Part shown: positions 4,712 to 6,064 of the stretch, one piece after another | How positions within the stretch are numbered: the first letter of the stretch is position 1 | Layout: each line of letters begins with the position of its first letter | Assembly (NCBI GenBank): GCA_905200265.1 | Contig: CAJKJS010000095.1 | Coordinates: 1-6,064, forward strand | Length of the DNA: 6,064 nt | DNA from: an uncultured Oscillospiraceae bacterium | GTDB taxonomy: Bacteria > Bacillota > Clostridia > Oscillospirales > Acutalibacteraceae | Direction of reading: 5' to 3' | Translations under genes and position numbers: made by a program | Notes under the pieces: generated by a model | Database searches by the model: none | What the model saw: only the letters and a program-made list of their open reading frames with translations | What the model was told of the DNA's origin: nothing

Positions 4712-5923
4712 ATGGGACGTTTTACTCTGCCCAGAGACCTGTATCATGGCAAAGGTTCGCTGGAAATGCTCAAAACCCTTGGCGGTAAAAAAGCCATCGT
4801 TGTTGTGGGCGGCGGCACGATGAAGAGAATGGGCTTCCTGGATCAGGCCGTTTCTTATCTGAAAGAAGGCGGCATGGAAGTTGCTCTGTTCGAAGGTGTA
4901 GAACCCGATCCTTCGGTGGAAACCGTTATGAAGGGCGCTCAGGCCATGCGCGATTTCGAACCCGACTGGATCGTTGCTATGGGCGGCGGTTCCCCCATCG
5001 ACGCGGCAAAAGCTATGTGGGCGTTCTATGAATACCCCGAAACCACGTTCGAAGATCTGATCACCCCCTTCAGCTTCCCCACCCTGCGTCAGAAGGCAAA
5101 ATTCTGCGCCATTCCTTCCACGTCCGGCACGGCTACGGAAGTGACGGCGTTTGCTGTTATCACCGACTACCACAAGGGCATCAAATACCCGCTGGCTGAC
5201 TTCAACATCACGCCTGATGTGGCCATCGTTGACCCGGCTCTGGCTGAAACCATGCCTGCAAAACTGACGGCTCACACCGGTATGGACGCTATGACTCATG
5301 CGGTTGAAGCGTATGTTTCCACCCTCAACTGCAACTATACCGATCCGCTGGCCCTGCATGCTATTAAGATGATTCATGCCGACCTGAAGAAGTCTTATGA
5401 CGGCGATATGGAAGCTCGCGATCGCATGCACGACGCACAGTGCCTGGCCGGTATGGCGTTCTCCAACGCTCTGCTGGGTATCGTTCACTCCATGGCTCAC
5501 AAGACGGGCGCTGCCTTCACCGGCGGTCACATCATCCATGGCTGCGCGAATGCCATGTATCTGCCCAAGGTCATCAAGTACAACTCCAAAGACGAAACGG
5601 CTGCCAAACGTTATGCCCAAATCGCTGACTTCCTGGCTCTGGGTGGCAATACCGTGGAAGAAAAAGTCGACCTGCTCATCGCCGAACTGCGCAAGATGAA
5701 CGACGAACTGAACATCCCGCAGGCCATTAAGAACTATGGTCCCGGCGGCGTGAAAGCGGAAACCAGCATCATCGACGAAAAAGAATTCCTGGACAAACTG
5801 CCGGATGTAGCCGCCAATGCTATCGGCGATGCCTGCACGGGCTCCAACCCCCGTCAGCCTTCCCAGGAAGATATGGAAAAACTGCTCAAGGCCTGCTACT
5901 ACGATCTTGAGATCGATTTCTGA
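4712..5923 (+). CDS. Iron-containing alcohol dehydrogenase (butanol dehydrogenase-like), 403 aa
   Basis: This is a cytoplasmic group III, Fe-dependent alcohol dehydrogenase that would reduce aldehydes such as butyraldehyde to alcohols at the end of fermentation. It strongly resembles the clostridial NADPH-dependent butanol dehydrogenases (shared RFTLPRD.Y.GKGSLE start, STSGTATEVTAF, IGDACTGSNPRQ and a YY..E.DF end; from memory). The N-terminal nucleotide-binding domain has VVGGGTMKRMG (31-41) and GGGSPIDAAKAMW (91-103). The first loop lacks the Asp that selects NADH in FucO and has K38-R39, favouring NADPH. The C-terminal helical domain carries the iron ligands D192 and H196 (TGMDAMTHAVEAY), H259 (GIVHSMAH) and H276 (HIIHGCAN). 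Length is usual for the family. ATG at 4712 follows GGGAGG (4697-4702) at 9 nt. Codon choice looks more restricted than in its neighbours, which fits high expression. It is monocistronic and divergent from a LysR gene. Physiological substrate and direction are not proven. Confidence 0.93.
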   Translation: MGRFTLPRDLYHGKGSLEMLKTLGGKKAIVVVGGGTMKRMGFLDQAVSYLKEGGMEVALFEGVEPDPSVETVMKGAQAMRDFEPDWIVAMGGGSPIDAAKAMWAFYEYPETTFEDLITPFSFPTLRQKAKFCAIPSTSGTATEVTAFAVITDYHKGIKYPLADFNITPDVAIVDPALAETMPAKLTAHTGMDAMTHAVEAYVSTLNCNYTDPLALHAIKMIHADLKKSYDGDMEARDRMHDAQCLAGMAFSNALLGIVHSMAHKTGAAFTGGHIIHGCANAMYLPKVIKYNSKDETAAKRYAQIADFLALGGNTVEEKVDLLIAELRKMNDELNIPQAIKNYGPGGVKAETSIIDEKEFLDKLPDVAANAIGDACTGSNPRQPSQEDMEKLLKACYYDLEIDF

Positions 5924-5940
5924 TTTTTCCTGCTTGTAAA

Positions 5941-5983
5941 AGCAAAGCCGCAGAATTTTCTTCTGCGGCTTTGTTTTGTTCTT
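5941..5983 (+). terminator. Intrinsic terminator after the alcohol dehydrogenase gene
   Basis: CAAAGCCGCAGAA (5943-5955) pairs perfectly with TTCTGCGGCTTTG (5961-5973) around TTTTC, and TTTTGTT follows. The stem starts 19 nt after the stop codon and has an A-run on its left, so it may also work weakly on the other strand. It makes the dehydrogenase gene a single-gene transcript. Confidence 0.93.
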
Positions 5984-6023
5984 GTCACGGCGCAAATTCC
6001 CCGGATTTTCCTTGTTTCTTTCC

Positions 6024-6052
6024 TTGCGGAAGCGTAAGGATTGCGCTATAAT
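6024..6052 (+). promoter_or_regulatory. Promoter for a plus-strand gene beyond the right edge
   Basis: TTGCGG (6024-6029) and a perfect TATAAT (6047-6052) are exactly 17 bp apart. The expected start is near 6059, so the transcript and its gene lie outside the window. The stretch between the preceding terminator and this promoter holds nothing else that I recognise. Confidence 0.65.
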
Positions 6053-6064
6053 AAGGCCATCGTG

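Noticed and set aside
4706..5995. A 429-codon open frame on the minus strand, fully antisense to the alcohol dehydrogenase gene
   Set aside because: It mirrors the dehydrogenase gene codon for codon, shows no recognisable domain, starts inside the terminator stem region without a ribosome site, and is explained by biased codon use on the coding strand.
1..6064. Mobile element, phage, defence system or CRISPR array
   Set aside because: No transposase, integrase, spacer-repeat array, terminal inverted repeats or toxin-antitoxin pair can be seen; all genes are common metabolic or regulatory types.

Overview
The window reads as an ordinary chromosomal segment of an anaerobic, fermentative, Firmicutes-type bacterium. 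A member of the Negativicutes (Megasphaera, Dialister or Acidaminococcus-like) is my best guess, but this is inference. It rests on strong GGAGG-type ribosome sites, sigma-70/A-type promoters, U-tract terminators, and an iron-dependent alcohol dehydrogenase very like the clostridial NADPH-butanol dehydrogenases. I see no insertion sequence, phage gene, CRISPR array, tRNA or rRNA.

Layout, left to right. (1) At the left edge, on the minus strand, is the N-terminal 99 codons of a sugar phosphate isomerase/epimerase-like TIM-barrel protein. It uses a TTG start and sits under a perfect consensus promoter (TTGACA-17-TATAAT). (2) An AT-rich intergenic region of about 306 bp separates it from a small plus-strand universal-stress-protein-like gene, also TTG-started. 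(3) A strong bidirectional terminator lies between this gene and a convergent minus-strand block. (4) The block, in order of transcription, is a LysR-type regulator, a metallo-beta-lactamase-fold hydrolase, and a PepV-type M20 dipeptidase. (5) Divergent from the LysR gene, on the plus strand, is the iron-containing alcohol dehydrogenase, ending in a strong terminator. (6) At the right edge is a promoter for a plus-strand gene outside the window.

The most information-dense part is the 192-bp region between the LysR gene and the alcohol dehydrogenase gene. It holds two overlapping divergent promoters. Two 18-bp sequences resembling the operator of the NADH sensor Rex lie just downstream of the dehydrogenase -10 box, with centres 21 bp apart. 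A GC-rich hairpin followed by T-runs ends directly before the dehydrogenase ribosome site and resembles an attenuator. Together these suggest that dehydrogenase expression is tuned to redox state and perhaps also by the divergent LysR protein. None of the proteins is novel in kind; any new biology here would be regulatory.
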